64,000 bases of DNA. Source: Candidatus Saccharimonadota bacterium. GTDB taxonomy: Bacteria; Patescibacteriota; Saccharimonadia; Saccharimonadales; Saccharimonadaceae. The stretch spans positions 1 to 64,000 of the forward strand of contig JAFRJX010000003.1 of NCBI GenBank assembly GCA_017432025.1, given 5' to 3'. Positions within the stretch are counted from its first letter, which is position 1; every line of letters starts with the position of its first letter. Of this stretch, positions 1-7,564 are shown one piece after another. The position numbers and the translations under genes were made by a program. The notes beneath the pieces were generated by a model, which was given only the letters and a program-made list of their open reading frames with translations, searched no databases and had not been told where the DNA came from.

Positions 1-130
1 ACCGCCCGTCAAACCATGAGAGTCACCAACACCCGAAGTCCGCCTCGGCGGCCTAAGGTGGGGGAGATGATTGGGGTTAAGTCGTAACAAGGCATCGGTA
101 CGAGAACGTGTCGATGGATTACCTCCTTTC
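1..130 (+). rRNA. rrs: 16S ribosomal RNA, 3' end (partial)
   Basis: The window opens inside the small-subunit rRNA at the universal ACCGCCCGTC site and runs through AAGTCGTAACAAGG to the 3' terminus GGATTACCTCCTTTCT, which holds the anti-Shine-Dalgarno CCTCC. Helix 44 and the 3' hairpin (helix 45) region are present; the 5' part lies outside the window. No 23S or 5S gene follows. Instead an intrinsic terminator sits about 60 nt downstream, so the gene is unlinked from 23S at least on this side. The last few bases of the mature end are approximate. Confidence 0.97.
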
Positions 131-188
131 TTGAGAAGGAAATGATGCGCCTGAAGCAGCAATGTTTTAGGTAGCTAGGTCGGTTACG

Positions 189-225
189 GTTGTGTTAGTA
201 AGCTTAGAACACAACTTTTTCTTTT
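189..225 (+). terminator. Intrinsic terminator of the 16S transcript
   Basis: Inverted repeat GTTGTGTT / AACACAAC with an 11-nt loop, followed by TTTTTCTTTT. It would end the 16S transcript about 90 nt after the mature 3' end and leaves no room for a 16S-23S spacer. Confidence 0.8.
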
Positions 226-284
226 AAGACGTAACGTTAAGCTTCAACTGTCAGATGAAGATTGCACAACTAAGTTGTTAAATC

Positions 285-314
285 AAAAAATCTCCCCTAG
301 AAGGGAGATTTTTT
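285..314 (-). terminator. Bidirectional terminator after the DUF4234 gene
   Basis: Stem AAAAAATCTCCC / GGGAGATTTTTT around a short loop. It lies directly after the stop of the minus-strand gene at 320-634, and its U-run works on either strand, so it also backs up the 16S terminator. Confidence 0.8.
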
Positions 315-319
315 ATTAC

Positions 320-634
320 CTATTTTGCTTTTTTATCGGCGATCTTATTGAGTTCGGATTGTACAATTGCTGGCATAATGATGGCTACAAACCAGAAAAG
401 GATGAACCAAAGCACGCCGTTATTGTCTTTTTTCACCTTGCTAGAGAAGCTATCAGCATATTTATATAGCCAGTAAATACCGGCAATTGGAACGATAATG
501 AGCCAAGCCGTTGGGATATCTCCACCGAGGCTATTAATCTCCTCCTTGGTTCTTACTGACCAATAGATCCCATAGATGCCTAGGGTAATAATCGTCAGTA
601 AATAAACTACCACGATATTGCGTTTTTCAATCAT
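320..634 (-). CDS. DUF4234-family small membrane protein
   Basis: 104 residues with three hydrophobic segments (about 7-27, 41-58, 73-93). The first contains the LGIYGIYW-type motif typical of DUF4234 proteins, and the tail is lysine-rich. Function is unknown; the family consists of small integral membrane proteins. The start is supported by an AAAGGAG Shine-Dalgarno sequence just upstream on the minus strand. It stands alone between the 16S terminator and a divergent nucleosidase gene. Family assignment is from motif memory. Confidence 0.65.
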   Translation of the reverse strand: MIEKRNIVVVYLLTIITLGIYGIYWSVRTKEEINSLGGDIPTAWLIIVPIAGIYWLYKYADSFSSKVKKDNNGVLWFILFWFVAIIMPAIVQSELNKIADKKAK

Positions 635-695
635 TTTTTTCTCCTTTATTTTCTTAATTATACCATAAGAATTTTCTTGTTAAAGAGGTATTTGT

Positions 696-701
696 TATAA
701 T
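696..701 (+). promoter_or_regulatory. -10 box for the nucleosidase gene
   Basis: TATAAT preceded by TTTGT. It lies 40 bp before the chosen start at 742, giving a short leader with an AAAGGGGGA ribosome-binding site. No convincing -35 was seen at 17 bp. Confidence 0.5.
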
Positions 702-741
702 CAAGGCAGCACCTTAATATATGGCCAAAGGGGGAATTACT

Positions 742-1422
742 ATGAAAATTGGCATCATCGTTGCTACCAGAACGGAACTCGATCCGTTCATTCATGTTTT
801 TGGTCCGCCACCCGTCAGTTTTGCAAGAAGTCATGGCTTTACTGTCATGAAATGGGCCTACGGGTCTAAAAAAGCCATCTTTCTCGTCGTGAGTGGCGTT
901 GGCGAAATCGCCTCTGCCATGAGCACTCAGTACCTCATCGATAAATATCAAGTCGATGGCATCATCAATTACGGAGTTGCTGGTGGCCTCCATCAGACGC
1001 ACAGTGCTGGCAAGCTAGGTATCGTGAAATCTTTGATTCACACCGATTTCGATATCACGCTCTCCGGTAAACACGTAATTGGCGAGTATCCCAATGGCGT
1101 TGGTCCACTCATTTCACCTGAGCATAGCTTTATCCCAGATGAGCTAATCGGGGATTTGCCCAGATTTATCTGTGCCTCCGCTGACAAATTTGTCGGTGGT
1201 GGGGAACCAAAGGAGCGCTTACGTCGCGAATTTGGCGCCGATATCTGTGAAATGGAAGCCGCCGGCATCCTCTTCACCTGCAACCGAAATCACACACCAG
1301 TTACTCTGGTGAAAGCCATTTCGGACGGAGTCGACGAAGATTCGGAAGCCTTTGATAGCAACGTTTACAGAGCCTCTCTGTCCTGCGTCAAACTCATCGA
1401 AACCTTTGTCCATTCCATCTAA
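742..1422 (+). CDS. mtnN: 5'-methylthioadenosine/S-adenosylhomocysteine nucleosidase
   Basis: Predicted to cleave adenine from methylthioadenosine and S-adenosylhomocysteine, removing the inhibitory by-products of SAM use. The 226-residue product has the PNP/UDP phosphorylase-type fold signatures: Glu12 in TELD (the usual catalytic acid position), the glycine-rich GVAGG loop at 78-82, the ribose-binding EMEAAG near 170-174 and the adenine-site ISDG Asp near 195. An in-frame ATG at 721 is possible, but the AAAGGGGGA at 727-735 is placed to serve the ATG at 742. A terminator follows directly. The remaining methionine salvage pathway is not visible, so a simple detoxifying role is inferred. Confidence 0.88.
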   Translation: MKIGIIVATRTELDPFIHVFGPPPVSFARSHGFTVMKWAYGSKKAIFLVVSGVGEIASAMSTQYLIDKYQVDGIINYGVAGGLHQTHSAGKLGIVKSLIHTDFDITLSGKHVIGEYPNGVGPLISPEHSFIPDELIGDLPRFICASADKFVGGGEPKERLRREFGADICEMEAAGILFTCNRNHTPVTLVKAISDGVDEDSEAFDSNVYRASLSCVKLIETFVHSI

Positions 1423-1448
1423 AAAGGCCGCTTCTTGCGGCCATTTTT
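1421..1448 (+). terminator. Intrinsic terminator after mtnN
   Basis: GGCCGC TTCTT GCGGCC followed by ATTTTT, overlapping the stop codon region. Confidence 0.85.
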
Positions 1449-1460
1449 AAGCATAAACTA

Positions 1461-1489
1461 TTGCATTTTTTGACAAAGTGTGGTATAAT
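1461..1489 (+). promoter_or_regulatory. Extended -10 promoter for the gene at 1575
   Basis: TTGCAT (1461-1466), 17 bp, TATAAT (1484-1489) preceded by TGG, giving an extended -10. The predicted leader is about 80 nt and contains a short palindrome (CTTAC / GTAAG) before a strong SD. Confidence 0.7.
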
Positions 1490-1574
1490 ATCATTAAGTG
1501 ATAGTCAAAGGGAGACTAAAACTAGCATCCATCTTACGTATGTAAGTGGAAATATTAAAAAAGGAGGTATTCGT

Positions 1575-1979
1575 ATGAATACCAGGAAGTCCAACTTCAA
1601 CCAGTTCAACATTGAGAATGGTCCGCCTCTCGATCGTCTACTTGATATGTTCAAGTATAGCTTCGAAAAAACTGCGGTCATTCCCGCCACCTTCGTTATT
1701 GCGGAAGGGTATACCTGTCCGCCTGGCGAACCCGGCTGTGGTTTCACTATGTTAGAGACGAGCAATTTTCACATTGTCTCTATTTCTCACGAGAGTGGGG
1801 ATGACCACAATTACATCCTGACCGGCTGGTGCCGTGTCGCTCTTGGCGAAGCCAAATCTAGCTCCAAAATGGAAAACGGCATCAATGTCTGTAAAGCCTG
1901 GCGCGAACTTGTCAACGCAAGCTACGAAGCTTACTACAACACCCGCTCCAGGAAGGGAAACATCACTTTTTTTATTTGA
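1575..1979 (+). CDS. Hypothetical protein, cysteine-containing
   Basis: 134 residues, not recognised. The start is the ATG at 1575, 5 nt after a strong AAGGAGGTAT SD; a longer reading frame upstream has no ribosome-binding site and would include the promoter. Four cysteines (YTCPPGEPGCGF near 50-60, a GWCRV, and NVCKAW) could bind metal or form disulfides, but no signal peptide is seen, so a cytosolic protein is inferred. It has its own promoter and terminator. Codon choice, rich in CCG, CCC and GAG, differs from neighbours and resembles that of the secreted protein at 17841. Confidence 0.7.
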   Translation: MNTRKSNFNQFNIENGPPLDRLLDMFKYSFEKTAVIPATFVIAEGYTCPPGEPGCGFTMLETSNFHIVSISHESGDDHNYILTGWCRVALGEAKSSSKMENGINVCKAWRELVNASYEAYYNTRSRKGNITFFI

Positions 1980-1996
1980 TACCTATCCCCCTATCT

Positions 1997-2005
1997 ATAC
2001 CTCCT
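1997..2005 (+). promoter_or_regulatory. 3' UTR segment complementary to the gene's own SD
   Basis: ATACCTCCT in the 3' UTR is a perfect 9-nt complement of AGGAGGTAT at 1562-1570, the SD plus its specific flanking TAT. It lies before the terminator, so it would be in the mRNA. It could be a circularising or translation-masking element; this is inference. Confidence 0.4.
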
Positions 2006-2031
2006 AACCAGCTCCCCTATCCCTCGCACCC

Positions 2032-2060
2032 GGCCCGAGTCTCTCCACTCGGGCCTTTCT
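2032..2060 (+). terminator. Intrinsic terminator
   Basis: GGCCCGAG / CTCGGGCC with an 8-nt loop, then TTTCT. Ends the transcript of the gene at 1575. Confidence 0.8.
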
Positions 2061-2071
2061 AATGTCAAAAA

Positions 2072-2797
2072 TTATTTAATTTCAGCAGTAAGCGCTCGGT
2101 GGTCCGAGACTAAATCTGGTAGCATTTCAAACCGCGCCACCTCCACTAAGTCATTGACGAGGATATGGTCGCACGCCACTTCGCCGTTGAATTTCAGACC
2201 CGAAAGGGTATTTTTAATCTTATTTTCTTCTGTTAAATCACGCAAAAAGTCGAGTTCTCGCATCGCTGGCGCCTCATGGATAATATTGAGATCCCCGCAC
2301 ATCACGACCGGCCCCTTAATATCACGTATAATCGAAGCCACTCTTTTCATCACTTCGACTGTCGTCTCATTGCCAACCGGTGTCGGCTGCCAATAGCCAT
2401 GATGATTCACAATAGTTAGGCCGTTTTCGAGTTCTGCTATCTGTAAAGTGTAGGCATGTTCGTAAAAATCCTTCACCGTTTTCACCACGTCGTATTCACC
2501 GTGGACCAGTTTCGACTCCTCGCGCTTAATCGGATACCGGGAGAGAATTACATTACCTTGCTCCATCCGGTCATCATTAAACACTTCCATCCCCCAGTTC
2601 GAGCTCTCCATCACATACTGAAGCCCGCTCGCCTCTTTAATCTGCTCGACGGTTGCAAAAAAGTTCGCGAGCCTTTCATTATCGCCAGCCCACACCGCTT
2701 CTTGTAAACAGATTACATCGAAATCATGGGTCTTAAAGAAATCGATTAAAGCGCCCTTGATTCTTCCGGTCCAGACGTTGAGTTGCAGGATTTTCAC
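2072..2797 (-). CDS. Endonuclease/exonuclease/phosphatase (EEP) family protein
   Basis: 241 residues with the EEP order of motifs: the N-terminal LQLNVW metal-site strand, CLQEAVW (the conserved catalytic Glu), MCGDLNI (Asp-x-Asn), DHILVND and the C-terminal SDHRALTAEI (Asp-His pair). The fold hydrolyses phosphodiesters or phosphate monoesters with Mg; the substrate cannot be told from sequence. The start codon is GTG at 2797, overlapping the stop of the MazG-like gene as GTGA, so the pair is translationally coupled. No signal peptide is present. Confidence 0.85.
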   Translation of the reverse strand: MKILQLNVWTGRIKGALIDFFKTHDFDVICLQEAVWAGDNERLANFFATVEQIKEASGLQYVMESSNWGMEVFNDDRMEQGNVILSRYPIKREESKLVHGEYDVVKTVKDFYEHAYTLQIAELENGLTIVNHHGYWQPTPVGNETTVEVMKRVASIIRDIKGPVVMCGDLNIIHEAPAMRELDFLRDLTEENKIKNTLSGLKFNGEVACDHILVNDLVEVARFEMLPDLVSDHRALTAEIK

Positions 2798-3135
2798 CGC
2801 TCATCTCCCTCACCGTGGAGCTTATCTCTCTGTAATCTACTCTCTAACTTGTCTAAATTACCCTGCGCCACCTCTGATAAAGGCACATTAAGATACCGGG
2901 AAATCCCCGCGAGATACCACAAAGTATCCCCGAGTTCCTTCGCAACAGCCGCCCGGTCCTCGTCATTCACCACCCCATTCTTATCGCGAATCAGTTTTTT
3001 GATCTTATCGGCCGTCTCGCCGGCTTCACCGACTAACCCCAACACTTTCTCGAGAAAACCCACCTGGTTGGCATCCTCAGTTGCCTCAAAAAAGTCATAT
3101 TTGGCCGCCAGTTCCTGGTATTCATCAAACTTCAT
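2794..3135 (-). CDS. MazG-like nucleotide pyrophosphohydrolase
   Basis: 113 residues with the all-alpha NTP pyrophosphatase signature: GEAGETADKIKK (EXXE) and AKELGDTLWYLA (EXXD), the Mg-coordinating acidic clusters. It is expected to convert non-canonical or excess (d)NTPs to NMP plus PPi as a house-cleaning enzyme. It is a single short MazG domain rather than the two-domain E. coli form. A GGAGGTACT SD precedes the ATG. It heads a two-gene operon with the EEP nuclease-fold gene, which it overlaps by 4 nt. Its promoter shares a perfect palindrome with the divergent methyltransferase promoter. Confidence 0.88.
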   Translation of the reverse strand: MKFDEYQELAAKYDFFEATEDANQVGFLEKVLGLVGEAGETADKIKKLIRDKNGVVNDEDRAAVAKELGDTLWYLAGISRYLNVPLSEVAQGNLDKLESRLQRDKLHGEGDER

Positions 3136-3156
3136 AGTACCTCCTTATCTGTTAAT

Positions 3157-3176
3157 ATTATACCATATGGTATAAT
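3157..3176. promoter_or_regulatory. Perfect palindrome carrying two divergent extended -10 boxes
   Basis: A 20-bp perfect palindrome centred on CCATATGG. Read on either strand it gives TGGTATAAT, so one extended -10 serves the MazG-like gene on the minus strand and the other serves the leaderless SpoU methylase on the plus strand. Two polymerases could not occupy it together, so the promoters should exclude each other. Confidence 0.7.
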
Positions 3177-3182
3177 TAAGGG

Positions 3183-3707
3183 ATGGAAGATACCAGAAAT
3201 CTCATCGACGAATTTAAAGGACTCTCAAACGAGCAAGTTTTTAATGAGCTTAGTAGAAAACGTACTGGCCTTGAAATCGCCATCGAAAACGTTGAACACG
3301 ACTTCAACATCGGTTCCATTGTCCGTACAGCTAATTCTTTTAATGTCAGTAAAGTTCACATCATCGGTAAAAAGAAATACAACCGTCGCGGCGCCATGTG
3401 CACCGACAAATATCTTGAAATTATCCATCATGCCACTCTCGAAGACTTCTTAAAAACCCAGGAAAACAGGGAATTAGTCGCCATTGAGAACAACACCCCA
3501 CGCGCCCACGAGCTTCACGAAAAAGCCTTCAAAAAAGATACCACCCTCATTTTCGGCTCCGAAAATAACGGCATCACCCCTGAACTTCTCGAAAAAGCCC
3601 ACGACGTTCGCTACATCGAAAGTTTCGGCTCCACTCGTTCCGTGAACGTCGGCGCCGCTGCTGCTATCGCCATGTACGAATGGGCGCGCCAAATCATCTT
3701 TAACTAA
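3183..3707 (+). CDS. SpoU/TrmH-family RNA 2'-O-methyltransferase
   Basis: Predicted to transfer a methyl group from SAM to a ribose 2'-OH in tRNA or rRNA. The 174-residue SPOUT domain shows motif 1 (NIGSIVRTANSF, with the catalytic Arg), motif 2 (LIFGSENNGI) and motif 3 (SVNVGAAAAIAMYEW), the parts of the trefoil-knot SAM pocket. No N-terminal substrate domain is present, so the target is not predictable. The ATG at 3183 lies exactly 6 nt after TATAAT (3171-3176), so the mRNA should be leaderless. Confidence 0.88.
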   Translation: MEDTRNLIDEFKGLSNEQVFNELSRKRTGLEIAIENVEHDFNIGSIVRTANSFNVSKVHIIGKKKYNRRGAMCTDKYLEIIHHATLEDFLKTQENRELVAIENNTPRAHELHEKAFKKDTTLIFGSENNGITPELLEKAHDVRYIESFGSTRSVNVGAAAAIAMYEWARQIIFN

Positions 3708-3713
3708 TTGTCT

Positions 3714-3950
3714 TTAGTGAGACTTAAACAAGAACCCAAATAACAGGTTGAATACAAACAACAGTAAGTTTGAAGTCGTGAGTAATCCAATCACGACCGC
3801 AATGATCCCAAATAACTTCACTTTTTCGTAGGACGACACACCATTCGCGAGATTCTCGGCAATCGGACGGTAGAAAATGACAACTAAAGCTCCGGCCAGC
3901 GTAATTGCTAACCCTACTGCCATCCACCCAAAGTTAAATTGATAATCCAT
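3714..3950 (-). CDS. Small membrane protein
   Basis: 78 residues with two hydrophobic segments (about 8-27 and 45-72) and a short polar link. Not recognised. It is kept as a real gene because its ATG lies 6 nt downstream of an extended -10 (TGGTATAAT on the minus strand, 3957-3962), matching the leaderless pattern of this genome. It is convergent with the SpoU gene, whose stop lies 6 nt away. Confidence 0.6.
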   Translation of the reverse strand: MDYQFNFGWMAVGLAITLAGALVVIFYRPIAENLANGVSSYEKVKLFGIIAVVIGLLTTSNLLLFVFNLLFGFLFKSH

Positions 3951-3969
3951 ACGTTAATTATACCATAGT

Positions 3970-6042
3970 TTATACTTGCGGTGGCAGTGGTGGTGTTTTC
4001 TGCCCATTTCTCATGAGCATAAATACGACCACGCCGATAATACCAAAGCCGAGCAAAATCGGCCACACGAACGACAAATTTCTCGTAAACCACAGCACAG
4101 CGAGAAATGCGCCAATTACACCAGTATTTCTAATTTTTTGGTCCTTCATCGTGAGACCAAATAGCATGACAATGACCGTTTCTACGAGGAAGAGGTACAT
4201 TGCCCATTCGGTGCCACTAATAGCGATACAAGCCATCACGAACAGCAAAACAATTGATCCAATCAATATTCTGACGTAAGGAGGTTTCTTGCCGCCCCAC
4301 ATCGCCTGTGTGATTGCTAAAGCAAAGATCGCAAGATGCGCCGCAAACGCAAATCTAGTTCGATAATCAGCCCACCACGTCGCATTTACGCCAGCCCAAT
4401 CGATGATAAAGAAGATTCCAGACGTCACGCAGTAAACGGCGAGTTCTATAAAATCAGTCTCGTTGCGGTACATTCCCCGTACAAAGAAGCACATCGCCAT
4501 TGCTAAGAAAGTAATCGCCTGTAAATGTTCACTCGCACCTGCCACCAAGGCTGCTACCCCAAAAATACCGATTGAGATCGCCATCAAATGGTTGCCGCTC
4601 GCCTCGCCATTTCTCCAGAACAATGCCTCAATTCCCATCATCTCTAGGATATACACCGCTGTAAGTATGATGGAAGTATTCGCCCACTCTAGACTAGAAG
4701 CATTCAAAATTGAAATCGGAAGCAGAATGCCAGTTAATAGTAGCCCCATGTACCATGCATCCTGCTTAAACAGGCATCTCGCCACGAATAGCGCCACTGT
4801 ATCAATCGCAAATGCCACCGACAACCATCCCCAGAATTCGATGTTGTGACCAAAGCCAATTGTAACCCCAGCCGCCACCATCAGCACCAGGGAAGCAATC
4901 ATCCAAGCTGCCTCGGTTTCGTTGCGATACATCTCTCTGTATAGCCCCAAAACCGCATTGAGAAAGACTAATCCCATCTGCGCTAAAGCGGCACATCCTA
5001 GTGCGATGCCAACCGCATCGTTATTTGGCCAAATCACGTGTACTAATAGAATCACCCAGGCCGGAATCGCTAATCTGAGTAAATTTTCGTACGCAATGTT
5101 CGGTTTTACCGCATAGCTCACGATAAGATGGAGCACCAAGACACCGAGTACAATCAAATAATCCAACTCCTTCAGGCTTGCTGAGGCGAAAAAACTCGCC
5201 ATCATCGCCGCCACTGGCAACCATTCACCAGTATTCTGAACCGCCTCTTGCATCACACCGAGCCGCTCGCCATATCCCATGATAATGAGTAGTTTAAAGA
5301 CAATACCAATAATCATTACAAATACGAAGTACCAAACTAATGATAGCCCCATCACCGAGGCGAGGGAACAGCTGAGCGACACAAACCCGAGAATCGCAAA
5401 ATACGAAAACACTTGGTTTTGCATCACGTAAGCCGCATATAAATACATTGGTACACCGACGAGGCTTAGAATCATCCAGAGCATCGTGGCGTCCATCTTG
5501 GTGATATCATAGATAAGTAGGCCAATAAATGGCAACATCATCATGCCGGTGCCCACAAACACGTGGCTCGCCTGTTTCAAAGTCTCATTCCCGCGGATTA
5601 ATAGCCCGCCACCATAAAACACAGCCGTCATCAAGAACAGTATTAATAAACCAATCTCTTTCACACCAGATAGGACTAGTCCACCCACACCGGCTAAAAT
5701 CAAAAGGCTGCCAACGTAGAGTGCCACGGTTAGTCCATTCGTGCCGGATCCTTTTTTAGCGCTCTTTCTCCCCGAGCCACTTCCAGTCATTCCTTCGGCC
5801 GGCAACGTCGCCTTCTGGTTGTTTAGCTCGTCAATCTTGGCTCTCAGCGCCTTCATCTTGTCGTAATCTGGATTTTCCTTCGCAAGTTCCGCGAGAATCT
5901 CCTCGTTGATATTCCGAATATCGGTATTAATTCGTTCTTCCATCGTACCGATCTTCGCATTTATGCTAGTATCGCCTTTTGCCCGGCGATTCCGCACAAC
6001 CAATATTAGTATGACCACTAAGAGTATTGTTAATAAAAACAT
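3970..6042 (-). CDS. Large polytopic membrane protein (DUF2157/DUF2339-like)
   Basis: About 690 residues. One N-terminal anchor is followed by a charged coiled-coil-like stretch (about 30-110, rich in Glu, Lys and Asn) and then more than fifteen hydrophobic segments running to a short PPLPP tail. The layout resembles DUF2157/DUF2339 proteins, whose function is unknown. The ATG at 6042 is preferred because TATAAT (6049-6054, minus strand) sits 6 nt upstream; longer starts would overlap or precede this -10 box. Transport or envelope sensing are only guesses. Confidence 0.6.
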   Translation of the reverse strand: MFLLTILLVVILILVVRNRRAKGDTSINAKIGTMEERINTDIRNINEEILAELAKENPDYDKMKALRAKIDELNNQKATLPAEGMTGSGSGRKSAKKGSGTNGLTVALYVGSLLILAGVGGLVLSGVKEIGLLILFLMTAVFYGGGLLIRGNETLKQASHVFVGTGMMMLPFIGLLIYDITKMDATMLWMILSLVGVPMYLYAAYVMQNQVFSYFAILGFVSLSCSLASVMGLSLVWYFVFVMIIGIVFKLLIIMGYGERLGVMQEAVQNTGEWLPVAAMMASFFASASLKELDYLIVLGVLVLHLIVSYAVKPNIAYENLLRLAIPAWVILLVHVIWPNNDAVGIALGCAALAQMGLVFLNAVLGLYREMYRNETEAAWMIASLVLMVAAGVTIGFGHNIEFWGWLSVAFAIDTVALFVARCLFKQDAWYMGLLLTGILLPISILNASSLEWANTSIILTAVYILEMMGIEALFWRNGEASGNHLMAISIGIFGVAALVAGASEHLQAITFLAMAMCFFVRGMYRNETDFIELAVYCVTSGIFFIIDWAGVNATWWADYRTRFAFAAHLAIFALAITQAMWGGKKPPYVRILIGSIVLLFVMACIAISGTEWAMYLFLVETVIVMLFGLTMKDQKIRNTGVIGAFLAVLWFTRNLSFVWPILLGFGIIGVVVFMLMRNGQKTPPLPPQV

Positions 6043-6157
6043 AAGCATATTATATATAATATGTCGCCATTTCGCAATAAATTCAGGGCACAAAAAATGG
6101 TGGACTAACCAGTATAAAAGGCAAACCCACTAAGCTAGACTATAAACTTATAAACAA

Positions 6158-7024
6158 TTAAGTTTTTGAAGTCGGTTTTGTAAATAATTCATCAGGGAAT
6201 TTAGTCGGGTAATCGGCTCTTATTTCCTTTGTTATCTCGTAGACCTTTTCATCTAGCTGCTTGGAATACTTATTTTCTTTCACCCAGGCTGGCTTTTCAA
6301 ACCCAATCTTGGCTCCTTTTTTCATGTTGCAATCCTTATGTACCAAGGCAAGGTTATTAGAATAATTTGTCCCCTTTTTGTATCTAGGTTTTATGTGGTC
6401 TACTTGGGCGAATCTTATTTCCATAGGTTTGCCACAAATTGCACATTTTCCGAATTGACAATCAAATTGCTCCCTACGCCAGAGCTTAAAAATACCAGTT
6501 TGTTTTATTTTTCCATAAGCAAAGCTTATTAACCCCCAATATTCTTCCGATTCTGAGAGGACGGGTGGATGGACTTCAGAATTATGCAAAACTGCCTCGG
6601 GATCCTTTGTATCAGATGATATGTTAGCATTATGGCTTTTAGTCACATGGGCTACATGGCTATGTTGATTCTTGAAGCTACTAGATACCTTCTGACCACA
6701 ATGGATAAGTTTTTTTATACAAATGAAGACGCCTTTTACTACACAAGTAGTTGTAAACACACCCAAAGCTAACCCCGTTGCAGTTAAGTGGATGCCCATA
6801 CGGTTAGTCTGGAATAAAGTCACAATACAATATATAGATAGAGTAGACCAGTAAATTAAGTGCATTTTATTTCGTCTATATGTCTTGTAATCTTCCTTAT
6901 TGTAATAACCTTTAGTAAAGAATCTTTCCTTAGTAAAAGCTGAGATAATTGCGGCTACAACATAGCAGCCAATCATGGTGCCAGCACTCTCCGCCATTAA
7001 TTTTCCGAATAAATAATCTGTCAT
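6158..7024 (-). CDS. Membrane-anchored HNH endonuclease-like protein
   Basis: 288 residues. The first ~110 hold about three hydrophobic segments; the C-terminal half is an HNH nuclease domain with CAICGKP, the HNH core QVDHIKPRYKKG, then NNLALVHKDCNMKKG, giving the two CxxC-type zinc half-sites and catalytic His. A GGAAGA SD and a TGCTATAAT promoter precede the start. The gene is markedly more AT-rich than its neighbours and uses many AT-ending codons, suggesting recent acquisition. Possible roles are a defence effector or DNA processing at the membrane; neither is shown by the sequence. Confidence 0.7.
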   Translation of the reverse strand: MTDYLFGKLMAESAGTMIGCYVVAAIISAFTKERFFTKGYYNKEDYKTYRRNKMHLIYWSTLSIYCIVTLFQTNRMGIHLTATGLALGVFTTTCVVKGVFICIKKLIHCGQKVSSSFKNQHSHVAHVTKSHNANISSDTKDPEAVLHNSEVHPPVLSESEEYWGLISFAYGKIKQTGIFKLWRREQFDCQFGKCAICGKPMEIRFAQVDHIKPRYKKGTNYSNNLALVHKDCNMKKGAKIGFEKPAWVKENKYSKQLDEKVYEITKEIRADYPTKFPDELFTKPTSKT

Positions 7025-7175
7025 TTTCTTCCAGTATATTTAATGTGATTATAGCATAATTCCCATAGTCCTATAAGGGTGCAATTGATAGTTATCGCAA
7101 AGTCTATATTTAGACGACACTAAAAAAGGCTCACTTATCTCTATAAAGGGCCCTTCAATAACGTTGTGAAAGTCT

Positions 7176-7199
7176 AAATGGTGGGGATATGTGGACTTG
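7176..7199 (-). repeat. Partial copy of the tRNA-Ile 3' end
   Basis: 24 nt matching the tRNA-Ile 3' end and its first flanking bases (7250-7273) at 22 of 24 positions, including the encoded CCA. The two changes fall in the T-stem and are matched by a new partner, so TGTGG / CCACA can still pair around a CCGCC TTC GGCGG hairpin. The adjoining core at 7199-7213 matches the repeat near tRNA-Leu and tRNA-Glu. Confidence 0.75.
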
Positions 7200-7252
7200 C
7201 CCGCCGAAGGCGGCCACAGTCCCACTTTTTGAGGTTTTTGTGAAACAAAAAA

Positions 7253-7329
7253 TGGTGGGGATATCAGGACTTGAACCTGAGACCTCGTCATTATCAGTGA
7301 CGCGCTCTAACCAGCTGAGCTATATCCCC
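7253..7329 (-). tRNA. tRNA-Ile (GAT)
   Basis: Full cloverleaf on the minus strand: acceptor GGGGATA / TATCCCC, D-arm AGCTCAGCTGGTTAGAGC, anticodon loop CTGATAA (anticodon GAT), T-arm with TTCAAGT, discriminator A and encoded CCA. It reads ATT and ATC. It follows tRNA-Ala by 18 nt in the same transcription unit. Confidence 0.96.
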
Positions 7330-7347
7330 ATCATCGAATTATTAATT

Positions 7348-7424
7348 TGGTGGAGTAACAGGGACTCAAACCCTGGACCTCTGCCTTGCAAAGGCAGCGC
7401 TCTAATCAACTGAGCTATTACCCC
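7348..7424 (-). tRNA. tRNA-Ala (TGC)
   Basis: Cloverleaf on the minus strand: acceptor GGGGTAA / TTACTCC with one G-U pair, anticodon loop TTTGCAA (anticodon TGC), T-loop TTTGAGT, encoded CCA. It is first of a tRNA-Ala then tRNA-Ile unit, the same pair usually found in the 16S-23S spacer but in reverse order, on the opposite strand and 7 kb from the 16S gene. Confidence 0.96.
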
Positions 7425-7477
7425 AGTACTCCCAATTTTACACCATAAAGATCAAAATGTCAAAGGGAATTAGATAA

Positions 7478-7558
7478 AAAGAAGGAACCGTCTATTTTGG
7501 GCGGTTCCTTAGGTCATACATACACTTAAGTAGCCTCGCAGTTTAATCTACTCAAGTT
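7478..7558 (-). ncRNA. Candidate small RNA with own promoter and terminator
   Basis: On the minus strand a consensus promoter is followed within about 8 nt by a 10-bp stem (7548-7557 with 7524-7533, one G-U) with a 14-nt loop, a short single-stranded link, and a strong terminator (GGAACCG / CGGTTCC, then CTTCTTTTT) ending near 7478. There is no start codon with an SD inside. The predicted RNA is about 80 nt. Identity is unknown; it does not resemble SRP RNA, 6S or tmRNA. Confidence 0.55.
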
Positions 7559-7564
7559 AACTTC

